A DNA stretch of 64,000 nucleotides from assembly GCA_003240695.1 (NCBI GenBank), contig QFNC01000007.1:1-64000 (forward strand), in the 5' to 3' direction. This document shows, one piece after another, positions 8,956 to 16,119 of this stretch. The notes below the pieces were generated by a model. That model had not been told where the DNA came from. It saw nothing but the letters and a program-made list of their open reading frames with translations, and ran no database searches. Each line of letters starts with the position of its first letter. The stretch's first letter is position 1. Origin of the DNA: Pseudoxanthomonas suwonensis (GTDB lineage: Bacteria; Pseudomonadota; Gammaproteobacteria; Xanthomonadales; Xanthomonadaceae). A program made the translations under genes and the position numbers.

Positions 8956-9093
8956 CCCCGTCGGGGATAGCATCCCCGGCCCGACGCCCCGCAAGGGGCG
9001 TTTCTCTTTTGTGGCCTCGCAGGCCATGAAAGCCAGCCCCGCCGGCGATAGCATCTCCGGCCCGACGCCCGCCTAGTGCGGGCGTCTCTGTTT
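8956..9093. repeat. Two tandem ~56-bp hairpin repeats (REP-like) between helicase and NYN genes
   Basis: Two similar units occur at 8956-9010 and 9037-9093. Each contains one hairpin around the conserved core GATAGCATC (GGGGAT-AGC-ATCCCC in the first, CCGG-GATAGCATC-CCGG in the second) and a second GC stem (ACGCCCC-GCAA-GGGGCGT, versus GACGCCCGC-CTAGT-GCGGGCGTC). A pyrimidine-rich tail follows on the plus strand. The stem sequences differ between copies but stay paired, so structure appears conserved. They fill the only sizeable gap (223 bases) within the defence operon. A genome-wide REP-type element is the most likely reading. A structured RNA within the operon transcript is the alternative. 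Confidence 0.65.
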
Positions 9094-9123
9094 CTGGCGC
9101 AGCACGCCGTGCCGCCACAAGGC

Positions 9124-12100
9124 TCATGCCCCATCCCCATGTCGCGTGGCGCGGGCCAGCAGTTCGGCCAGCTCCAGGTTCTTGCTGACCTCCGCCCAGT
9201 CCGGCGCCTGCGACACCGGGCCTTGCAGGTAATACGGGCCTTCGGTGCTGTCGTCCTCGTTGACCAGGACGATGGCAAGCCAGTACTGGTCGGGCTTGTT
9301 GAGCGCGGCGATGATTTCGTTCTTGGTCAGGGTGATGATTGTTGCGCCCTTGGCGCGACCCTTCACCTCGATCAGGCGGTCGTCGGGCAGCGTGTCGCCG
9401 GTCGGCGGTACTGCCGAGGTGATGTCCCAGCCGCACTTCTCCGCCGACACGTCGCGGGGGCTGAACCCCATTGCGCGTTCTGCCGCAGCGACAGCTTCCA
9501 TCGCCAGTTGCTCGATGCGCGAACGCGCCAGCGGATCGATGCTGTGCGTCGCCGGTGTGGCGGCAGGCTGGCAGGTCTGGAACCAGCCGGTCGGCACGAC
9601 CAACGCACCTCCCACGATCCTGGGCGTGGCCGGCACGATATGGCGCTGGGCTTCCAGTTCCTGGAGCCGCGCAGCGCGTCGCGCGGTCAGCTCCTCGGCG
9701 CGGCGGATCAGGTTCTCCGGCTGGACCCTGGGCTGCTTGCCCGCCCGCACTTCCTCCTGCAACGCGATGGCGCGATGGGAGAGGAAGTTGATTTCGCGGG
9801 TCAGCCGCTCATGCACGGCCTGGCTGACCCTGTCGATGTGGCGCAAGCGGCGGTCGCGCACGGCCGACAGGTGCTTGGGCACCAGCTGCCCGCCGGCCCA
9901 TTCCAGCGCACGTTGTTCGAGGCCCTGGTCGAGCCATGCCGCATCGAGCAGGGGCTTGACCTGGTCAGTCTCCGCTTCGGTGGCCGGACGCAGATCCAGG
10001 TGCGGCGCCCAGCCTGCGAATGTGGCCTCGCCGCTCGGCGTAATCCGCAGGAACTGGACCTCGCGCGACACTGTGCGTTCGGCATTGCCCGTGCCCTCTC
10101 GCACCTCGTGATCCACCATCAGCAACAGGTGCGGCTCGGTGCCCATGTCTGTTGGATCAACCAGCACGCTGCCCTGCTTCAAGGCCGGCAGGCGCGCTTC
10201 CAGGGTCATGTCGATCACCGCGCCCATCAGCGGGTGCGCCGGATGGATCAGGTCGGCCATCGGCTTGTTGAGCAGCCGGATGTCGCCCTTCTCGAAGCAC
10301 ACGCGCGCGTACTTCGGCAGCACCGGCTGGCGGGTCTGGCCGATGCGGCGGTCGCGCTCGCGGATCGCCGCTGGTACGTGCGGCAGTTCGTAGCGACCCT
10401 TCTCACGCAGACGTGCATCGCCGCCCAGTTGCTCGAAGGCTTTCAGGAAGAAGGCGCGGATGAAGTGCGGTTGCAGCTTGCGTGCCTCGGCCTTGTCTAT
10501 CTCTTCCTTGATGGCATGCAGCGCGTCCAAGCCCATGTGATTGTCCACCAGCGCATTGCGCCGGAAGATCTCCTTCAGCTTCTCGGAGTCCAGACTGTTG
10601 TCGATCACCTTGAACAGGTCGCGCTGGACGTCCTCGCGTTCGCCGTAGCGGATGGCCTGCCACAGCAGGTCTTTCAGCGGCTTGCCGGTGAACGCCTCGC
10701 CAAGCACATCGAACACGCGGCCACCCAGCGCCTGGCGCTCGATCTCGATCTTCTCGAACAGGCGCTGGAATACCGCGCCCTCGCGCGTCTTGTCCGCCAC
10801 CAGGTTCCACAGGTGGCAGATCTCGCGCTGGCCGATGCGATGGATGCGTCCGAAGCGCTGTTCCAGCCGGTTCGGGTTCCAGGGCAGGTCGTAGTTGACC
10901 ATCAGGTTGGCGTTCTGCAGGTTCACGCCCTCGCCTGCCGCGTCCGTGGCCAACAGCACCTGGACGTCCTTGTTCTGGCGGAACTCCTCCTGCACGCGGC
11001 GACGCTCGTCGCGGTTGGTGCCGCCATGGATCTGGACGACGGCCTGCGGCCGGCCCAGCAGGCCAGCGATCTTGCTGGCCAGGTAGTTCAGCGTGTCGCG
11101 GTGTTCGGTGAAGATGATGATCTTGCGACGGTTGCCGTTCGCATCGAACATCAACTCGCTGTCCTGCAGGATCTGCGACAGCTCGCGCCATTTCTGGTCG
11201 TGACCGCTGTCGTACAGCGCCCTGGCTTCGGCTTCCAGCGAGCGCAGGGTGAACAGCTCGGCCTCCATCTCCGCGAGGGTGTCGGCGGTGCTGGCCTGCT
11301 CCACCGCCTGGTCGGCGACGTTCTCGAAGTCCTCCGGTGACAGCTCGTCCTCGGCCTCGTCCAGGTCGTCCGGGACATCGATCGCCACCACCTTGCCGTA
11401 GACGGGGCGATCCTCCCCGACTCGGTTGCCACGGGCGATCAGTTTGGCTTCCTCCAGGCGCTCTTCCAGCCGCTTGCGACGGCGCAACAGCGACTGATGG
11501 ATGGCAGCCGGGCTGGATGCCAGGCGGCGCTGCAGCATGGTCAGGGCGAAGCCAACGCTATTGCGCTGCTTGCCATCCAGTTGCTCGGCCCGGTTCCACT
11601 CGTTGCGCACATAGTCCGAAACATGCGCATACAGCGCTTCCTCGGCCGGAGACAGATCGTAGTTGGCGGTGTAGGCCAGTCGCGGCGGGAACAGCTTGGT
11701 GCCGTCGAACTTGAGCAGCTCTTCCTTCACCAGGCGCCGCATCAGGTCGGACACGTCCACGCGCGTGGCGCCTTCGCGGAACTTGCCGTAGAAGCGGTCG
11801 CCATCCAGCAGCGCCATGAACAGCTGGAAGTCCTCTTCCTTGCCGTTGTGGGGGGTCGCTGTCATCAGCAGGAAGTGGCGCGAGATCGAGCCGAGCAGTT
11901 CGGCCAGCTCGTAGCGCTGGGTCTTCTTGACCTCGCCGCCGGAGAAACTGGCAGCGCACTTGTGCGCCTCGTCGATGATGACCAGGTCCCAGTGCGAGGC
12001 GCGCAGCTTCTCCTTCAGGTCATCGTTGCGTGCCAGCTGGTCCAGCCGCGCGATCATCCGGTCGGTCTGGGTGAAGGCGTTGCCGTTGGCCGACAGCTCC

Positions 12101-12657
12101 TGCTGCTCACGGCTGAACAGCGTGAACTCCAGACCGAACTTGTCACGCAGTTCGTCCTGCCACTGGCCGGACAGCGAGCCCGGCGACACCACCAGGATGC
12201 GCTGCGCGTCGGAGCGCATGATCAGTTCACGGATCAGCAGTCCGGCCATGATCGTCTTGCCGGCGCCGGGGTCGTCGGCCAGCACGAACCGCAACGGCTG
12301 GCGCGGCAGCATCGCCTCGTACACCGCCGAGATCTGGTGCGGCAGCGGCTCCACGTCCGAGGTGTGGACGGCCATCATCGGGTCGAACAGGTGGGCGAAG
12401 CGGATGCGCAGCGCTTCGGCAGCCAGTTGGAAGGCCTCGCCGTCAGCGGCGAAGGACCAGGGGCGGGTTGCGGTGGCCTCAGCCAGGGACGCTTCGTCGT
12501 CCCGGAACAGCATCCGCTCACCGATAACCCCCGCCGGGGAGCGGAACACGAGGGTGATGGCATCCTGCCCGCCGGGCGCTACGGCCACGACTTCCACGGG
12601 CCCAGCGGGGTCCACCCCTAGCAGTCGCTGGCCCCTGGCGATGTCCTCGATCTTCAA
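9124..12657 (-). CDS. SNF2/DEAD-like helicase with C-terminal DUF3883 (DrmD/BrxHII-like)
   Basis: This 1177-residue superfamily 2 helicase carries Walker A ADDPGAGKTIMAG near residues 127-139, the DEAH box in DLVIIDEAHKC at 224-234, motif III LLMTATPHNG near 265, and motif VI QRFGRIHRIGQ near 604. The last 120 residues contain a DUF3883 domain (WDITSA..., LIEVKGRAKG, ITLTKNEIIAALNKP), found at the end of many defence helicases and thought to have a restriction-endonuclease-like fold. The EVKG motif matches the second half of such an active site. The protein resembles DISARM DrmD and type 3 BREX helicases. It is the first gene of the defence operon; the start MKIEDIARGQ at 12657 follows a GTTGAAG stretch. 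The sequence is intact. The likely role is translocating on invading DNA. Confidence 0.88.
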   Translation of the reverse strand: MKIEDIARGQRLLGVDPAGPVEVVAVAPGGQDAITLVFRSPAGVIGERMLFRDDEASLAEATATRPWSFAADGEAFQLAAEALRIRFAHLFDPMMAVHTSDVEPLPHQISAVYEAMLPRQPLRFVLADDPGAGKTIMAGLLIRELIMRSDAQRILVVSPGSLSGQWQDELRDKFGLEFTLFSREQQELSANGNAFTQTDRMIARLDQLARNDDLKEKLRASHWDLVIIDEAHKCAASFSGGEVKKTQRYELAELLGSISRHFLLMTATPHNGKEEDFQLFMALLDGDRFYGKFREGATRVDVSDLMRRLVKEELLKFDGTKLFPPRLAYTANYDLSPAEEALYAHVSDYVRNEWNRAEQLDGKQRNSVGFALTMLQRRLASSPAAIHQSLLRRRKRLEERLEEAKLIARGNRVGEDRPVYGKVVAIDVPDDLDEAEDELSPEDFENVADQAVEQASTADTLAEMEAELFTLRSLEAEARALYDSGHDQKWRELSQILQDSELMFDANGNRRKIIIFTEHRDTLNYLASKIAGLLGRPQAVVQIHGGTNRDERRRVQEEFRQNKDVQVLLATDAAGEGVNLQNANLMVNYDLPWNPNRLEQRFGRIHRIGQREICHLWNLVADKTREGAVFQRLFEKIEIERQALGGRVFDVLGEAFTGKPLKDLLWQAIRYGEREDVQRDLFKVIDNSLDSEKLKEIFRRNALVDNHMGLDALHAIKEEIDKAEARKLQPHFIRAFFLKAFEQLGGDARLREKGRYELPHVPAAIRERDRRIGQTRQPVLPKYARVCFEKGDIRLLNKPMADLIHPAHPLMGAVIDMTLEARLPALKQGSVLVDPTDMGTEPHLLLMVDHEVREGTGNAERTVSREVQFLRITPSGEATFAGWAPHLDLRPATEAETDQVKPLLDAAWLDQGLEQRALEWAGGQLVPKHLSAVRDRRLRHIDRVSQAVHERLTREINFLSHRAIALQEEVRAGKQPRVQPENLIRRAEELTARRAARLQELEAQRHIVPATPRIVGGALVVPTGWFQTCQPAATPATHSIDPLARSRIEQLAMEAVAAAERAMGFSPRDVSAEKCGWDITSAVPPTGDTLPDDRLIEVKGRAKGATIITLTKNEIIAALNKPDQYWLAIVLVNEDDSTEGPYYLQGPVSQAPDWAEVSKNLELAELLARATRHGDGA

Positions 12658-12749
12658 CCCACCGGTCCCCTATATCTATGGAGTGCCATTCTAGCTGGCG
12701 CATGAGACGACGGGGCGTCTCAGGCAAGCCCGAGACACGCCAAATGGTC

Positions 12750-12786
12750 GTGCTTAGTTCCTGATACTAGCTCGCACTATCAGCAC
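12750..12786. promoter_or_regulatory. Inverted repeat upstream of the defence operon
   Basis: Outer arms GTGCT/AGCAC (12750-12754, 12782-12786) enclose inner arms CTGATA/TATCAG (12761-12766, 12778-12783, sharing two bases with the outer right arm). The repeat sits in the 120-base gap between the HTH gene and the helicase start. It has no T-tract, so it is a weak terminator candidate. It could be an operator for the adjacent HTH protein. No confident -35/-10 pair was found in the gap. Confidence 0.3.
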
Positions 12787-13301
12787 TTGAGATGATCGCC
12801 CTGGGTAGGGCCGGCTACAAGCCGGATGGCTCGTCGTCGCCGGGCTCCAACGGGTGAGCTTGAACCGCAATCGCCATCAAACCCGCCCTGCGCCGCTCTG
12901 CACGCTCCAACGGGAAGAGGCGAACCTGCTCGTCGTATTCGGCTTGGGCGCGACCGTCCAGCGCATCGGCGGTCTCGACGTCGCCCAACGCTCGGGCCAG
13001 CCCAGAACCTGTCCCGAAGGAAGGTCATCACCGCTGCCTTGCGCCGACGGGCACCGCCCACGACCACCGGGGTAGCGGGGACCTGAGGAGCCTTCTTCGT
13101 GGGCTCCCTAATCTCAGCCAGATCGGGGATGGAGATTTCCCAGATACCGTTGTTCTTCGTGGCTTTTGGAAGCTCCCCGTTCCGCATCCGCTCGCGGACG
13201 GTATAGGGGTTCTGGTTCAGCACCTTCGCAGTTTCTTCCGCCGTCAAATGCGTCTTGCCCGGGTACTGCAAGATCAACAGATCGATCATGCGTTGGGACA
13301 T
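12780..13301 (-). CDS. Small helix-turn-helix protein, probably frameshifted in its second half
   Basis: The first 85 residues look like an HTH or excisionase-type DNA-binding protein: LTAEETAKVLNQNPYTVRER, followed by GELPKATKNNGIWEISIPDL. After about position 13020 this frame becomes an arginine-rich low-quality translation. Another minus-strand frame from there reads ARALGDVETADALDGRAQAE and QVRLFPLERAERRRAGLM, ending at a TAG at 12815-12817, which looks like a genuine acidic C-terminus. A one-base indel between about 13000 and 13040 is therefore likely, giving an original protein of about 160 residues. The ATG overlaps the HAD stop (TGATG), so the two genes form an operon. It may regulate the defence operon that begins 122 bases beyond it; this is inference from position. 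Confidence 0.6.
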   Translation of the reverse strand: MSQRMIDLLILQYPGKTHLTAEETAKVLNQNPYTVRERMRNGELPKATKNNGIWEISIPDLAEIREPTKKAPQVPATPVVVGGARRRKAAVMTFLRDRFWAGPSVGRRRDRRCAGRSRPSRIRRAGSPLPVGACRAAQGGFDGDCGSSSPVGARRRRAIRLVAGPTQGDHLKC

Positions 13302-14005
13302 CAGGCCCCCTGCGTCATTTTTTCTAAAGCCTCACTGATCTTGTCGGCGCCGTCTACCTCCACGACACGGCCACCGCCGTCGTATTCGGGAAGCAACTCG
13401 TGCTCCCAAGTGGCGTGGTAAGGCATGTACACACCCCACCCACCCAGTTCGACCACGGGTGCGATATCCGATTTCAGGGAGTTGCCCACCATGGCGAACG
13501 CTTCGGGTGAGACCTCGAACTCCTGCAGCAGCCTGCGGTAGGTGCCCATGTCTTTTTCGGAGACGATCTCGATGCGCTGGAACGCGGTCAAGCCGCACTG
13601 CGCCACCTTGCGTTCTTGGTGAAAGAGATCTCCCTTGGTGATCAGGACAACACGATAACGCCGTGAGACGTCTTCAACTGCCTGGGCGATACCGGGTAGC
13701 AACTCGACGGGGTGGACCAGCAGATCCTTGCCCATGTCCATGATCGTGCGGATGTCCTTGGCCTCGATGCGGCCTCCGGTCAGATCAATGGCGGCTTCCA
13801 CCATCGATAGGATCATGCCCTTCACGCCATAGCCATACTGAGCCAGGTTGCCGCGCTCGGTCGCCAGCAATGTCGCGCGCAGCCCGGCTACATCCAGATC
13901 GATGTAGCGGGCGATGATCGCCTCGAAATCGAGCTGCGCCTGGTCGTAGAACTCCTGGCTGCGCCATAGGGTGTCGTCCCCATCGAACCCGACCATCTGG
14001 ATCAT
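13301..14005 (-). CDS. HAD-family hydrolase, complete copy carried by the island
   Basis: The 234-residue protein is a HAD-superfamily phosphatase with the nucleophile motif GFDGDDTLW (D8, D10), the helical cap, the motif LITKGDLFHQE carrying the threonine and lysine of motifs II/III, and the final acidic motif MVGNSLKSDIAP. The substrate is unknown. Its N-terminal half closely parallels the broken HAD fragment at 14161-14559 (same spacing of the DDTLWRS, GYGxKGM and HPVELLP blocks) but with different codons and lower GC, so the two are diverged homologues rather than a recent duplication. The start at 14005 (MIQMVGF) is preceded by ATGGAGGCC, giving a GGAGG ribosome site. It overlaps the HTH gene and marks the right end of the island. 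Confidence 0.85.
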   Translation of the reverse strand: MIQMVGFDGDDTLWRSQEFYDQAQLDFEAIIARYIDLDVAGLRATLLATERGNLAQYGYGVKGMILSMVEAAIDLTGGRIEAKDIRTIMDMGKDLLVHPVELLPGIAQAVEDVSRRYRVVLITKGDLFHQERKVAQCGLTAFQRIEIVSEKDMGTYRRLLQEFEVSPEAFAMVGNSLKSDIAPVVELGGWGVYMPYHATWEHELLPEYDGGGRVVEVDGADKISEALEKMTQGA

Positions 14006-14160
14006 GCGGCCTCCATAATCGGGGCAAAATCGGGGCAAGAATGGACCACATCAGGCCGTACAGGACCACATGAGCGGCGTCTGGATCGGCGCCATTTCGC
14101 ACCGAAATCCTTATATGTCAATGGCTTATCGTCATTGACCGCCCCCGCGACAGACCGCGT
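14006..14160. other. Island/chromosome junction inside a HAD gene
   Basis: The resident HAD reading frame leaves its family alignment just after the HQEQK codons (about 14161) and runs into 155 bases of unrelated DNA. On the plus strand this DNA contains the direct repeat GGGGCAA-aatc-GGGGCAA (14022-14038) and two copies of GGACCACAT (14043-14070). Beyond it begins the island's own HAD copy. No integrase is visible here. The breakpoint bases around 14158-14180 include the small inverted repeat GTTCC-TGATG-GAAC and are the best candidate attachment-site half. Confidence 0.5.
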
Positions 14161-14559
14161 CTTTTGTTCCTGATGGAACAGGTCGCCCTTGGTGATCAGC
14201 ACCACCGGATGCTCGGCGGCGATGGCCAGCACCGCATCGCGCACATCCGGCAGCAGTTCCACCGGGTGCTGCAGGATGGTCTTGCCCAGCTCGACGATGC
14301 GCTGCAGGTCGTTGGCGCTGATGCGCGCGTCGGTGACCTGGATGGCGGTTTCCAGCATCGACAGGGTCATGCCCTTGGCGCCGTAGCCGAACAGGGTCAG
14401 GTTGCGGCCTTCCACCGCGTGCAGTTCGGCGCTCAGCGTGGGCAGGTCGATGTAATCGGCCAGGATGCGCTCGAAATCGGCCTGTGCCTGGCGGTAGTAG
14501 TCCTCGCTGCGCCAGAGGGTGTCGTCGGCATCGAAACCGACCCAGTCGATCGTGGTCAT
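14161..14559 (-). pseudogene. Resident HAD hydrolase, 5' fragment truncated by the island
   Basis: The fragment keeps 133 codons: MTTIDWVGFDADDTLWRSED with the catalytic DxD, the cap domain, and LITKGDLFHQEQK. It then loses homology and ends at an irrelevant stop at 14002. The final HAD motif with its Mg-binding aspartates is absent, so the product should be inactive. Codon usage is the strongly GC-rich style of the chromosome to its right, which identifies it as the native gene. The missing 3' part should lie at the other end of the island, left of this window. The island's intact HAD copy next to it may restore the lost function. Confidence 0.75.
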
Positions 14560-14610
14560 GCGGCAGAGTGTAGCGGCTGCGGTGCAGGCAGCATGGTTCC
14601 AGACAAAACG

Positions 14611-14637
14611 GCAGGGCGACCACGCGGGCCGCCCTGC
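14611..14637 (-). terminator. Rho-independent terminator downstream of the EF-hand gene
   Basis: An 8-bp stem GCAGGGCG/CGCCCTGC closes an 11-base loop. On the minus strand it is followed by CGTTTTG. It lies 50 bases beyond the EF-hand stop, in the right orientation to end that transcript. Confidence 0.6.
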
Positions 14638-14686
14638 ACAGATGATGGTCCGGGGGCGCGATGCCGCTGCGGACCGGACGCAGCCG

Positions 14687-15052
14687 TCAGCTCTGCGGCT
14701 TGGTCGCGGCGGGAGCCGTGCCGCTCTTGGCCACGTGGGCCTTGTATTCCTCGGCGGTCAGGTTGCCGTCCGCGTTGCTGTCGGCCGTGTCGAACACCTG
14801 CTTCAGGCTGGGCACACCCTCGGCCTCGGTCTTGCTGAGCTGGCCGTTGCCGTCGGCATCCAGATCGGCCCAGGTGACCTGCTTGGCTTCGGTGGCCGGC
14901 GCAGCGGCGGCTGGCGTGGCGGCTTCGCTGGGCTCGACCTGTGCAGCCGGTTCGGACGCGGTGGTCGCGGCATCGGGATCCTGTGCCTGGGCGAATGGCG
15001 CGGCCAGCAGCAGCGACAGGGCGGGAACGGCGAAAGCAGTGCGAATGGTCAT
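14687..15052 (-). CDS. Secreted EF-hand calcium-binding protein
   Basis: The 121-residue protein begins with a signal peptide (MTIRTAFAVPALSLLLAAPF, cleavage expected after AQA), then an alanine/proline-rich spacer of about 35 residues. Two EF-hand loops follow: DLDADGNGQLSKTE and DTADSNADGNLTAEE, both with acidic residues at positions 1, 3, 5 and 12. It should be exported to the periplasm or cell surface and bind calcium. The start at 15052 was chosen because the signal peptide begins there; upstream codons to 15184 are arginine-rich and unlike a leader. The gene is monocistronic, with its own terminator at 14611-14637. Such small EF-hand proteins are common in Xanthomonadaceae and usually lack a known role. 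Confidence 0.8.
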   Translation of the reverse strand: MTIRTAFAVPALSLLLAAPFAQAQDPDAATTASEPAAQVEPSEAATPAAAAPATEAKQVTWADLDADGNGQLSKTEAEGVPSLKQVFDTADSNADGNLTAEEYKAHVAKSGTAPAATKPQS

Positions 15053-15310
15053 CAAGAAAACTCCAATCGGGGGAATGAAACGAACGGACAAGTTGCAGCG
15101 TGCGCGAACCGTTGGAAGCGTTCGGGGAAGCCGTATGGTCGCGTCACGGGGACGGAGCATGCACACCGCTGTCTGAATCTGCACCGCGATGCAGATGTAA
15201 AAGTTACGTTGGCTTAACCGCAGCGTGACCGCGTCGTGATAATGCGGCGGCGCAACCGGGTGCGGCTCGAGCTACCATGCCAGCTCCTCCGCGCAAACCG
15301 GATTCCGTTC

Positions 15311-16084
15311 ATGTCGATGCGTGCCGCACCCGTCCTGATGGCTTTGCTGCTGATCAGCCTGCTCAGCGCCTGCGCAACCCGGTCGCCCGTCCGTGCGGAC
15401 GCCGCATGGCAGGATGCCCGGCAGCTGGTGCTGGTGAGCGTGGCGGACTGGAATGCGGACCACGGCACGCTGCAACGCTTCGAGCGCGGCGCGGATGCGC
15501 GCTGGCGGCCGGTGGGCGAGGCCGTGCCGGTCACGGTGGGCCGCAGCGGCACCGGCTGGGGTACGGGCCTGCATCCGGCGCAATCCGATGGTCCGCAGAA
15601 ACGCGAGGGCGATGGCCGGGCGCCGGCGGGCGTGTTCGCACTGGGCACCGCCTTCGGCTATGCGGACCGTGTCGCCACCGCCATGCCCTACGTGGCGATG
15701 GAGGCGCAGGACTGGTGCATCGACGTGTCCGCATCGCCCTTGTACAACCGCATCGTGGATACCCGCGAGGTGGGCGAGGCCGCGATCGCAGGGTCCACCG
15801 AACCGATGCGCCGCGACATCCACGTGGATGGCGACCAACGCTACAAGCTGGGCCTGACCATCGGCCACAATCCGCGCAACGTGGCGGCCGGCGGCAGCTG
15901 CATCTTCGCGCACCTGTGGCAGGCACCGGGCGTGGCCACCGCCGGCTGCACCGCGATGGCCGAACCGGCCATGCAGGCCTTGCTGCAATGGCTGCAGCCG
16001 CTGGCCAAACCGGTGTTCGTGCTGCTGCCGCAGGCACAGTGGCGGCGTCTGGCCGCGGACTGGCAGTTGCCGGCCGTGCACTGA
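15311..16084 (+). CDS. L,D-transpeptidase-like (YkuD) lipoprotein
   Basis: The 257-residue protein starts with a lipoprotein signal (MALLLISLLSAC lipobox), so it should be anchored in the envelope. The YkuD-type active-site region reads IGHNPRN, then CIFAHLWQAPGVATAGCTAM: a conserved histidine followed by the catalytic cysteine in a (S/T)xGCTxM motif. The enzyme is expected to act on peptidoglycan peptides, forming 3-3 cross-links or attaching proteins. The domain is of the YafK/ErfK-related type that lacks a LysM domain. ATG 15311 was preferred because it puts the lipobox in place; the upstream in-frame start at 15236 adds only basic residues. A dicarboxylate symporter follows 35 bases downstream. 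Confidence 0.75.
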   Translation: MSMRAAPVLMALLLISLLSACATRSPVRADAAWQDARQLVLVSVADWNADHGTLQRFERGADARWRPVGEAVPVTVGRSGTGWGTGLHPAQSDGPQKREGDGRAPAGVFALGTAFGYADRVATAMPYVAMEAQDWCIDVSASPLYNRIVDTREVGEAAIAGSTEPMRRDIHVDGDQRYKLGLTIGHNPRNVAAGGSCIFAHLWQAPGVATAGCTAMAEPAMQALLQWLQPLAKPVFVLLPQAQWRRLAADWQLPAVH

Positions 16085-16119
16085 CATCCACATCAACCGA
16101 TTCCACCGGAGCCTTGCCG

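Noticed and set aside
8990..9093. Hairpins with pyrimidine tails as plus-strand terminators
   Set aside because: No plus-strand gene precedes them and the units are duplicated, so a REP-type repeat explains them better.
8897..9436. 179-residue minus-strand ORF across the repeats before the NYN gene
   Set aside because: It is made from the two hairpin repeats and the helicase 3' end in another frame, giving a repetitive RRAGDAI-type translation without family signal.
9076..11340. 754-residue plus-strand ORF opposite the helicase
   Set aside because: Antisense shadow of the helicase; no conserved motif, and the helicase frame shows all its motifs intact.
9124..12657. Classic DISARM
   Set aside because: Only a DrmD-like helicase and a methylase are present; the DISARM core DrmA, DrmB and DrmC (a PLD nuclease) is missing, so the full system is not supported.
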